NCBI RefSeq assembly: GCF_029975155.1
Contig: NZ_JARKPQ010000005.1
Span: forward strand, 1-64,000
Source: Propionicimonas sp.
Lineage (GTDB): Bacteria > Actinomycetota > Actinomycetes > Propionibacteriales > Propionibacteriaceae
Direction of reading: 5' to 3'
Length of the DNA: 64,000 nt
Under the pieces are notes generated by a model. That model ran no database searches, was not told where the DNA came from, and saw only the letters and a list, made by a program, of their open reading frames with translations. Shown piece after piece: positions 46,621-58,600 of the stretch. The position numbers were made by a program, and so were the translations under genes. Every line of letters starts with the position of its first letter. Position 1 is the stretch's first letter.

Positions 46621-49600
46621 GGCGCTCTCGTCATGGGCCCGCAGCCGGAACTGCTTGCGGGAGAACGACGGGGCGGGGTGCGGGCGCCTGCGGAGCACGA
46701 ACCCCGGTGGCGCATTGAACTCCTCGAGCACGAGGTGCGCGTTGGTCCCGCCGAACCCAAAGGACGAGACGCCCGCCCGCCGGGCTCCTCCGCCCGGGAC
46801 GTGCCACGGTTCCAGCTCCGTCACCGGACGGAACGGGGATTCGGAGAAGCGAAAACGCGGATGCGGATTCTCACAGTGCAAGGTGGGAGGGATCTGGCGA
46901 TGCTGCAGCGACAAGACCACCTTCACCACCGACGGCATCGCCGCTGCCCTGAGCAGGTGACCGACATTCGACTTGACCGAACCGACCCCGCAGTGGCCGA
47001 TTCCACTGCCGTGTTCACCGAGCACTTTGGACGCGGCGCGGATCTCGATCGGGTCACCGAGGAGGGTTCCGCTGCCATGGGCCTCGAGGTAGCTAATACT
47101 GGCGGGACTTACGCCCGCCGCCGTGTACGCCCTGCGCAGCACCTCTTCCTGGCCTTCGGCGCTCGGAACGGTCAGCCCCATCGTCCGACCATCGTTGTTG
47201 ACGGCACTGCCCAGGATGACCGCACGAACGTTGTCACCATCGCGAATCGCGGCGTCGTACGGCTTGATGAGCAACAGGCCCGCTCCCTCGCCCAGAACCA
47301 TGCCCCTGGCACGCTCGTCGAAGACGTAGCAGATGCCGTCGTCGGCGAGCACCTCGGCCTTGCTCAGTGCGACGTGCAGGTACCCGTCGACGAGCAGCTC
47401 GATGCCGCCGACGATCGCCTGCTCACAGTCGCCTGCCAGCACCGCGCGGCAGGCATTGTGCACGGCCACCAGCGACGACGAGCAGGCCGTGTCGATCACC
47501 TGGGCGGGTCCATGCATGTCGAACGCGTCACACAAACGAGCCGCCATCATGTTCGGGATGGTGTTCACCACCATCTTCCTCTCGAACTCGGGGAGGAGAT
47601 GGTCGGCAGCGCGATTCACGTAGTTGCTTTCACCGCCGCCGATGAACACCCCAGTGCGGGATCCCGCCAGCTCGGCGGCGTCGTAACCTGCATCGGCCCA
47701 CAGCTCGTCGGCCAACTCCATGAGCATTCGATGCGTGGGGTCCATCGCAAGGGCGTCGGCCTCGGTGATCCGATATCGCGCCGCATCGAAGCCATAGATG
47801 TCGTCCAGGAACCCGCCCCAGCGTGAGTACGACCGCTGGGCGGCGGTCTTGTCGGCGCTGAAGAACCCGTCCAGCGGCCAGCGATCGGACGGGATCTCGG
47901 TGACGACGTCCCGACCATCGACCAGGTTCCGCCAATAGTCGTCCAAAGTGGCGGCGCCGGGGAAACGTCCCGCCATGCCGATCACCGCCAGGCGACCATC
48001 ATGGCCCCCCACGTCTGCGGGGCGCGGCTCGGATGAACGGGACGGCGCCGACGACAGTGGTCCCGCCTCTGGAGAGCTGGACGGGTCCGACAGCGAGCGT
48101 TCCGTCTCGGGGACAGACACTTCGGGAGCCATGCCGCTGAGCGCCCCAGCCATGTCGCGGATCGTGGCTTGCTCGGCGAGTACACCCGGTTCGACGATGA
48201 CGCCCAGTTCCCTCTCGATCGCCTTCATCAGAGAAATCATCATGATCGAGTCCACGCCGTAGTTGGTGATGTCCTCGTCGACGTCCAGCTCCGAGACGTC
48301 CACCCTCAAGAGGTTCGCGACGACGCGCATGAGGGCGTCCTCATCGGCGGCCGGCGAGGCATCCGGTAGGTCTCGCGGCTGGTCTTCCACCAGGAGTTTT
48401 TCTCGAAGGGTCGACACGTCACCGAAGGCCACCCCCATTCGGGTCTGGTTGGACAGGGTCGCCGCGTCGAAGACCTCCAGACCGACGGCGATGGGCATCG
48501 GGGCCATCCCGAGGGTCTGGCGGAGCCGGTCCACCACGTGACCAGGCACCGTCATCCCACCATCCCGCCACAGCGGCCACGCGATGGACACGGTGTGACC
48601 GGAGCGTCGGTGGAGCTCGACCAGTTCCTCCCGTTGGCGCGCGAAGGCGTCGAGACGGCAGTTCGCGTAGGAGTAGTCAGCCTGCCCTGCGTTGCCCAAC
48701 ACCCCGGAGCACGAGGAACACAGGACGAACAGGTCTAAGTCGTCGCGTGCGGTGAGCTCGTCTAGGACCTCGGCCCCGCGTACCTTCGGCTCGACAACAT
48801 CAACCCAATCCGCATCGCTCTTTCGAGCCAGTGCCCCATCGCGAACCACGCCAGCCGCATGGACGAGGACATGGAGACCACCAAAACGGTCACGGGCGCG
48901 CCCCAGGGCGGCGGCGGTCGCTGCTCTATCCGTCACATTCGCGTCCTCGAGCATCACCGGCACCCCGAGCTGGCGGGCCCAGCGCTCGGTTTCCGCGTCG
49001 GCCGGATGGCGGCCGATCAGGACCACACCAGCGACGCCGCGCCCCACCAAGTGCTCGGCCAACAACCGACCGATCCTGCCTCGACCCCCCGTGACCACCG
49101 CGATCGCGCCTTCGCGGAAGGGCCGACCGGACGGCGCAGGCAGTTCGATCTCGCGGAGGGACTGACGGAATCGGCCGTCCGCCCCATGCAGGACGACGAC
49201 ATCGTCGTCTCCTCGCGAGACCTCCTGACGGACCCGCTCCACGTCCGGGAGACCGTCCGTCTGGACCACCGAGACTGCCAGCTCCGGGTTCTCGAGTCGG
49301 GAGGTGCGGGCAAGTCCGGCCAATCCCTCACCCACCGGGTCGCGCCGATCGGTGACGATCACAAGCCGTCCAGGATTTCTCTGGGCAACCAGGTCGCGGC
49401 AGGCGTGGAACACGTCCTCGACCGTGGCCGTTCTCACACTCACGTCCGCTTCCAGCGCGTGTCTCAGACGAGAGGCCTCCCCGACGCACAACACCTGGAC
49501 CGGGCGGTCCTTTTGCGCAGCTTTCCCCAGATCCCGGGGCACCCAACAGGGGGCGAAGGCGAGGACCCCATCGGTGGTCGAGGGATCGCCGATCGCCACC

Positions 49601-52600
49601 TCGGGGTCCCCGTAGCTGCCGTTGGCCGCGGGTGCCATCTGGCGCAGCGCCAGGTCATGGACGTCAACACACACGGCTCCGTCACCGTCCGTGATCCGAA
49701 GGTCGAAGCGGGGAACGTGACCAGCGCCCTGGCCTCTCCTGGTCGCATGGGCCCAGCCATTGGACGGAAGCGGCGCGTGGATCCGGACCTCCCCCATGCT
49801 GAAGGGCACGGACGGATTGCCGCTCGACTGGCCGACCAATGCCAGCAGTGTGTGCAAAGCCCCGTCGAAGGTGGCCGGGTCCAGTACCCAGCCTCGCTGC
49901 TCGGACGCCGGCTGCGGTGCTCGGGTCCACCGGGCGAGAGCCTCGTCCGCCGAGGACCACACCTCATCAAGACACTGGAATGAGGAACCGTACTCCAGCC
50001 CGGATCCCCGGAGCCGTTCATAGCATTGGGCCCCGGAGGCGAATGGCGTCAAACGGTCTCGGATGGCGGCAATCGGCAATGGCTGCTGGGTCTGCGCTGA
50101 CTCGGACACGAGGCATCTGGCCCGCGCGTGGATCCCTTCGTCCGAAGTGAACTCGATCGACACCGTTCCGCCCGGCCCTGCGGACGCGGCGGACCGCAGC
50201 TCCACGGGCGAGGGACCAGCCACCAAGGGCTTGGCCCAGATGAGGTCCTTCACCACGCTAATCGTTCCCCCCACGTGGAGACCCGCCGCGTAGCGGGCCA
50301 GTTCGAGGAAGGCGACCCCGGGGAGGGTACGAGAGCCATGAACCACGTGGTCTCGCAGGAAGAACTCACCTCCTCGCAGGGTGGTTGTGAGGGTCCAGAT
50401 TCCTTCCCTTTCGTCGACGCTGCCCGCGAAGGGATGCGTTGGTGGTGCGTCCGGAACTGTCCCAGCAACGGGTTCCGGCCCGCTGAACCAGTGGCGGGAG
50501 GGCTCAAACGAGTACGTCGGCAGCGACACCTTCCGCCCGGACATGTACGTGGACCAGTTGACGTCCTCGCCACGCAGCCAGTCCCTCGCGGCGGCCTCCT
50601 CGTCGCTGCCCCCACTCCCGCCAACCAGGGTCTCTGCTTCCCGCCCGTCGGCAAACTGCTCGAGCCGCTCCACGAGTTCGTCGATGGAACCCACCACGAC
50701 CGCGTAGCGGCGTGGGTGCGCTGTACGTCCCACCGCCAAGGTGTAGGCGACGTCGCCGAGGTCCACCGTGGCAGGCAAGCCCGCAGCAAGCTCGGCCACC
50801 GTGGTGTCAAGGCCCACGACAAGGCCGTGCGGCCTTGCCCCACACTGGGACCGCAGCCGCGACACCACCAACGCGATGGACGTCGCGTCAAGCCCGACGT
50901 CGCCCAAGGCGGTGTCCCCGTCCAACTCGGAGAAAGGCACTCCCAGCCACTCGCCCAACACGACCCTGACCCTCTCCAGGCGTCGGTCGAAATCTCGCGA
51001 CAGGAAGTCCGCCAGGTGCCTCGCGGATCGGCGAAGCTGCGCATCCGTGCGGGCGGAGAGCATGACCACTCGAGGATCCCCGACGCCCCCCGCAGGTTCG
51101 CCTGCCGGTGGCTCCTGCCGGTGCTCCTCGACGACCACATGCGCATTTGCCCCGCCGAAGCCAAACGAACTGACGCCGCCGCGACGTGGTTCGCCGTCGG
51201 TGACGGGCGTCGGCCAGACCGTGGAGCGATCAACCACGGTGAAAGGGCTGCCCTCCAGTTCCAAATAGGGATTTCGCGGCAGGGCATTGAGCGTGCCCGG
51301 CATGATGTGGTGGCGCAGCGCGAGGATCAGCTTCACCAGACCCGCGATCCCAGCGGCCGGCTCCAGGTGACCGATCTGTGTCTTGACGGAGCCCAATCCG
51401 CAGGCACCGATCGCGGGGGCCCTTCCCGAACGGCGGGCCGACTCGTCGAACGCTGTCGACAGGCCCTCGACCTCCACGGGGTCACCGAGCTCCGTTCCCG
51501 TACCGTGAGCCTCGATGTAACCGATGTCTGCGGCGTCAACGCCCGCATCATCCCAGGCCGCCAGCAGGAGGTCGGCCTGCGCCCGGGGGTTCGGAGCGCT
51601 AAATGAGTGGGCATGACCACCGTGCCCGACTGCGGAGCCTCGTAGCACCCCCCAGACATGGTCGTTGTCCCGTATCGCCTGTGCCAACGGCTTCAGGGTC
51701 AGGACGCCGACGCCCTCTCCCCGCACATAGCCGTCCGCATTGGCGCCGAAGGTGCGGCAGCGCCCACTGGGCGACGCCACGCCCATCTGGGTGGTCAGCA
51801 CGTGGTACTGGGGCGTCAGCATCAGGCTGACCCCACCGACCAGCGCGATCTCCGTCTCACCCGATCGGAGCGACCGCATGGCACGGTGGACCGCCGTCAG
51901 CGCGCCGGAACAGGCGGTGTCCACGACCTCGCTCGGCCCACGGGCGTCCAACAGATACGAAATGCGGTTCGCGAGCATGGAGTGCTCCACTCCGGTGCCG
52001 ATCTGGGCCTGGCTGAGACCAGCGGAGGCGAGCAACTGTGCATACTCGTGGAACTGTGCCCCCACGAAGACCCCCAGCCGACGGCCCGTGATGGACTCGG
52101 GCTTCCATCCCGCGTCCTCGATGGCCGCCCAAGCCGTTTGGAGCAGCAGGCGCTGTTGCGGGTCCATCATCTCCGCCTCCAGCGGCGAGATCTTGAAGAA
52201 GCGTGAGTCGAACTCGTCGACTCCATTGATGAACCCGCCCCACTTGCTCACCGACCGCCCTTCCCGATCCCCGTCAGCCGAGTACCAGTCCCGCCAGTCC
52301 CACCGATCACGCGGAATCTCGACGATGGAGTCGACTCCCCCGACCAAGTTCCGCCAGTACTCCTCTATGTTCCCGGCGCCCGGGAAGCGGGCTGCCATGC
52401 CGACCACCGCGATGGGCATGCTCGCGTCCTCGCGGACGTCCATCACCGGATTGACGGCAGCCGCGTCGTTCGCCAAGCCGTCGGTGAGATCGCCCGGCCG
52501 GAGATCACTGTGACCGTTTGGCACAGGGGCGGGGGCATCACCGAGCAAGGAGTCGGTCGCGTCAGCGGGGTCCGCATCCCTTTCGGGAGCCCGGCTGGCG

Positions 52601-55600
52601 GGGGGTACCTCGATCTGGTCGCCGTGCTGGTCCACGAGAAGACGTAGCACCTCGCCCAGCGTTCCGCACGCGAAGAACACGGTCGGCGAGACCGGAATCC
52701 CCAGTTCCTCTGTCAACCGTCGCGCATGGGTCTTGAGCGAGACGGAATCAAAGCCGTAGTCCGCGAGGTCCGCCTCGAGGTCAATACGCTCCACCTCGAT
52801 CCCGAGCGCCCGAGCAGTCGCATCGAGAACCTGCTCGCGTAGCGACTCGGACCCGGCAGTCTCCGGGCGGGCCGGCTCAGCAGCGCCACCCGTCGTGTCG
52901 ACAGTGGGCAGGTGGTCGGCATCGGCTCGCGGTGCAGGCGCCGCGCCGTCGTGAACGGCCGGCATCACCACGGCCGTTGAGATGCCGCGGGCGAGGACGG
53001 TGTCGAAGATGGCAAGGCCCTCTGCCGTGCCGAGTGGCACGACGCCAGACGCCTTCTGGTGGAGTCGCTGTCCCCCCGCCCGCATGGCGCCGTCCTCCCA
53101 GAGAGGCCAGTCGATCGATAAGGTCGCGCCCCGTCGGGCGCCTTGGGCGCGCAGGTGATTGCGGTACTCGCAGAACGCGTCGAGGAATCGATTGGCGACA
53201 CCGTAGCCGCCAAGCCCGAAGTCACCCAAGACCGCCGACGCCGACGAGAACAAGATGACCGCATCGAGGTCCTCGTCACGAGTGACCTCGTCGAGCACCT
53301 GGACGCCTTCGACCTTGGCCTTGAGGGCACCCTCGAGTGCCCGTTCATCCATGGCACTGAGGGGGCGGGAGTCGAGGACTCCGGCCGCGTGGACGACGGC
53401 ATGCACACCCCCGCGTTGCTGTCGGACGGACCGCACCACCTCACGCATGGCCGTCACGTCGCTGACATCGGCCTGCAGGTAGACAGCACTGGCGGCACCG
53501 GACGACTTCAGCGATTCCAAGTGTTCGCTCGTCGCCAGCGTGGGAGCCGAACGCCCCACCAGCACCAGGTGAGCCGCGAGGGTGGATGCCAGGTGCCGGC
53601 TCACGATCCGGCCGAGGGCCCCCATTCCCCCGGTGACGAGGCACACCGCTCCCCGGCGGATGACGATGGGCTCATCGGCGGCAGCCGGTGCCGCCAGTTC
53701 GGGCACGAAACGGGCGCCATCACGACGCAGGACCTCGGGGTCGGAGGCCGCCCACTCACTGACGGCATGGTCGACGCACTCACCGACAGAGGCGGCGCCA
53801 TCGACCCGGAGAAGGGTGAAGGTCATTTCGGGCGCCACGAGGGCGGCGGAGTGCCCCACCGCCGCTGCAGCGTCATCGAAGGGCCGGGGAACGCTTCCTC
53901 GACGAGTCACACACACCACGCGCCGCACTCGCGCCGAGGTCCGTCCGGCCGCGCCGACGAGGTGGAGCGAGGCCCCGATGGCGGGGTCCACGGATGCGTC
54001 GGAACCGGCGTGCAGGGGCCACAGGTTCAGGACATCGATGGGGACGTCTCCGGCCTGCGCGGCTAAAAGCTTGTCGAAGTCGCCCGCGCTACGGGGGCTG
54101 ATTCGCCAGCTCTCTCCCACGGGCACGAGGTCATCCTCGGAGGCCTGACCCACCAGGATGATGGGCGTCGAGGGCCAGTGCCGCCGGACCGCAGCGATGT
54201 CGCTTTCATCGCCCATCAGCAACAAGCGTCGAAGGGGCTCGACGGATGATGGAGCAGGTTCTGGCCGCCACGCCGGCACCTTCACCTCGAAGTGTCTCGT
54301 CGAGTAGACGACGCTTCCGGCAGGCTCGCTTGGCCGTCGCTGGAAGTTGATGTGGTCGAAGCGGTAGGGCGGCAGGCTCACGGGGGGCGCGAGAGGCTCG
54401 CCGTGAAGTTCGGCCCACGGCACGTCCAGTCCGTCCACCCAGGCCCGCGCCAGCGGCTTGAGGCGTCGACGCCGGGCGAGGTCCGCCAGGAAGTCGTGCC
54501 CGGCCCGGTCGCTGAACAGCGAGGCAATCGACGACGGCTGCGCCATGGTCTGACCCGCGAAGACTGCCTCGGACTCGCCGTGTTGCAGATGCTCCCGAAG
54601 CCGGGTGACGAGCTCCGAAGTGCTGGACGCCAGCACGGCGACCCTGTGCCCATGCGCGGTGCGGTTGAGCTGGGTCGTACGGGCAATCGCCTCCAGCCGC
54701 GGGGCGGCATCGCAATCTCCTCGTTCCACCCATTCGAGAAGCGCCTCCTCATTGCGGCGCAACGCCGTCTCGGTGTGGCCTGACACGACGACGACGTGTT
54801 CGAGGCCGCCATCGCGATCGGCGTGTTCTGGAGCCGGGGCCTCTTCGAGTAGGACATGCGCATTGGTGCCGCTCAGCCCGAATGCGCTGACCGTGGCTCG
54901 TCGCGGACCCTGTTCGGGCGCCTTCCACGGTGTTGCTTGCTCGGGAAAGTAGAAGGGGGACTCGTCCCAGACCATCAGATCGCTGGGCGTGTTGACATGC
55001 CACGTCGGCGGAATGGTTGCATGACGAAGCGCTTGGACGACCTTGATCACGCCGGCCACGCCCGCTGCCGCCGCGGCATGGCCCATGCCGGCCTTCACCG
55101 ACCCAAGCGCACAGTAGGTGCGCGCGGCCGTGAATCGCCGATGCGCTGCGGTGAGGGATTCGGCCTCGACGGCGTCGCCGAGCCGCGTTCCCGTCCCATG
55201 CGCCTCCGCGTATCCGATGCTCGTGACGTCAATCCCCGCCTGACGGTAGACCTCCTCCGCCAGGTCAGTCTGGGCTCGGGCGCTGGGCGCGGTGAATCCG
55301 TTGGACGCCCCGTCGTGGTTGAGCGCGGAACCGCGGATCACCGCGAGAATGCGGTCGCCACTCCGACGAGCCGCGCCGACCGTCTTGAGGACCAGGGCGC
55401 CGGCCCCCTCGCCGGGGACGAATCCGTCGGCGCGACTGTCGAAGGGACGGCAGGCACCTGCCGACGAGAGCAGTGACATATTGCTCATGGCCACGTGGAA
55501 GCGCGCCGAAGGCATCACGAAGACGCCGCCCGCCAGTGCCATGTCGGTCTCGCCCGAGCGCAGGCTCTGCACCGCCAAGTGGAGCGCGACGAGCGAGGAC

Positions 55601-58600
55601 GAACAGGCCGTGTCGATCGAGATGCTCGGACCATGCAGATCCAGAAGGTAGGAGATCCTGGCCGCCAGCACCGAAGAGTAGGAGCCCATCGTCGCGCCAT
55701 GGTCCGCGGAGGCGCCCTCCAACTCGTTGAGCAGAGGCGTCTCGTTTGCCACGCACCCGACGTAGACGCCGCACTTCGTGCCCCCCAAGGACACCGGAGG
55801 ATAGCCGGCATCCTCGAGGGCCTTCCACGCATGTTCGAGGAAGACGCGCTGCTGGGGATCTGTGATCTGCGCATCGCGACCCGACATGCGGAAGAAGAGC
55901 GGGTCGAAAAGGTCCGCATCGGGGATGAGCCCAGCGACCTTGCAGTAGGTACGGTCGAGCCGGTCCGGATCCGGGTCATAGACGGCGTCGACATCCCACC
56001 GCTCGCGGGGAACCGGCCTCACCGAACAACGACCCTTCACGATGTTGTCCCAATAGGCTTCTGGATCTCGAGCGTCCGGGAACGTGCCCGACATTCCGAT
56101 GATGGCGATGGCGTCATCGTCGGCCGCCGGGGGTTCCAGGTTCGCGTGGACCTGCCTCGCTGGCGTGACCAGGCCCACAGTTGGGGTCGGTGCCTCACGA
56201 ACTTCCCGACTCCCAGGGTCCCGCTCCACGCCGGAATCGCGAAGATGCTCGATGAGCTGATTGAGCGTCGAATGCTCGAAGAGAACCGCGGCACTCAGCT
56301 GGGTCCCCAGCACCGAGTTCAGGGTCGCAACGAGTTCCGGCGCGATGAGGGAGTCGACACCGAGCTCCACGAAGGCGGTGTCCGCATCGACGTCGGCGAC
56401 GTCCGCCTCAACTGCTTCCACCACGGAGCGCAGAACCGTCGCACGCAGTGCATCGGAACCGGACTGCCCATGGTCCCGGCGACTCTGCGCTGCCTCTGGC
56501 GAGTCGACGCGATGGCCCGCGTCCTCTCGCCCTGGTGTCCGCCGCAGCTCTTGTCGGATCGACGCCGGCTTGGCGGCGACCATGACGTTCTGGGACACGC
56601 CGTACCTGCCCACCGTCGGCCCCAGGACGGTCGTGGGGCCGAACCCCCCGTCCGACAGGACGGAACTCCAGTGGGTGGCGTCCAGCAGGGGGGATTCGGG
56701 GATTCGCACCTCCGGGTCGCGGAACAGCCACCAGCCGTCGAGAAGCCCCGCCGCCATCGCATACACGTCGGGACAGCCGGTCAGCTCGTTGAGGACGAGG
56801 ACTCCTCCTGGCCGCAACAACGAGTGCAGATTGCGCGTCGATTCACGAATGTCAGGCGTGGCATGGATGACGTTAGTGGCGATGACGATGTCGGCGTCGT
56901 CGTAGGCGAATCCCTGCTCACCGGGATCGGCCGAGATGTCCAGCCGGGCGAAGTGGACGCGCGGAAACTCCTTTTGGAACTTCTTGGCCCCCCATGTGCT
57001 GAAGGCCAACGAGAGATCCGTGTAGGCGTAGTCGATGCGGTCCTTCCACCGGTTCAACGCCTCCAGCACCGGCCGCGTGGTGCCCCCGGTGCCCGCCCCC
57101 ACCTCGATCATCTTGATGGTGCGGCCAGCGGGGACCTTGTCGAGGATGTGCTGAACGCACTGCCAGGCGACCAAGTCATTGCACAGATCCGCCATCTGGT
57201 TGCCCGTGTAGAGACGGCTCATCGGCGTGTCACTGACCTTGGGGAACAGCACCTCGACCGAGGTCCGGGTGCCAGCAAGGATGTCCGGATAATGCTCGAA
57301 GCACAACGCCAACAACGGCGTGTAGACGGCCGCTTCAGCGAACTCTCTCTCGATGTCCTGCCGGCGCTCGTCCAGGGCGGCCATCGGCTGAGCGCTGGCG
57401 GTGATCTGCAGGTGGTCGCCAGCGGCGCGCATGAACCCCTCGCGAACGAACATGCTGACGAGATGCTCGAAGTGCTGTCGATGACGATCGATCACCTGGA
57501 CGCTGTCTGCCAGGGCGTCCACGGTGTGCGAGCTTCCCCGCGCCCAATCACCGGCCGCGTCCGCCAGGACCGCGAACAACGTTTGCATGGCCCACGCGGT
57601 CAACGCGCTGTGGGCACGCTCATGCTCGTCGAGTTCCCGGGCCGACAACTCCGGCGCGACCGATGATCGCTCGGGCCCCGCATCGTGGGGCGCTGACGAG
57701 GCCGATTCCATGTCCGTAGGACCGCCGATCCAGTAGCGATGGTCGTCGAACCGATAACCGGGCAATGACAGTCGTTGCCGGTGGTCGCTGACGTGCAGTC
57801 GTTCGAAGTCGACCGTCGCACCACCGCAATAGCCACGGAAGAGGTCGGTCAGCTCGTCCGCCGAGATGTCGGGGCTGCCTGGGTCACTGCCCCCCTGTCG
57901 TTCGCCATCCAGCCGGCGGTCACCGCTCGACCAGAATGGCGCCATCCCGCCCTCCTGAGACAACGCCTGCTCGATCTGGAGGCGGAGCGTGCGACAGTCG
58001 TCCACAACAAAAGCGCGCCGACGAGCATAGTGCTGGCGACCGACCTGCAAAGTATAGGCGACGTCGCCCAGCGCGGCGTCATGGGTCGCGAGCCATTCCG
58101 CCAAGGCAGCGAGGTTCCCCCTCAACGCCTCGTCAGTCCTCCCCGAGACAGGGACCAGCTGCGGACGCTCACGACCGATCGAGCGACGAGCTGGTTTGAA
58201 CTGCTCGAGGATCACATGCACATTCGTACCATTGAAGGCGTAAGCGTTCACTCCCGCTCGCGTCGGCAACTCGCCGTCGGACGCCAACCGCGTTGGGGTC
58301 GCTCCGAGGACGAACGGCGAATCATGCGATGACAGGTGCCGATGATCAGCCTCGCCCCCGACCCATCCGGGGACCTCGCCGCGACGGAAGGAGGCGAGCA
58401 CCTTGGCCACCGCGGCCATGCCCGAGGCAGCCACCGCATGCCCCAGGACGCTCTTGGTGGACCCGAGAACGCAACTGTGGGGCGCAGCTCCCAGCTCGGT
58501 CAACGCCGCCGTGAGGGCAGAGAGTTCCGCGCTGTCGCCTACAGGCGACCCGGTGCCTTGCGCTTCCAGGAGGCGCACGCTACGCACGTCGGTCTCGCTG

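Noticed and set aside
55495-57666. 723-codon plus-strand open frame opposite PKS-1
   Set aside because: Antisense shadow of KS2, ACP and cMT coding sequence.
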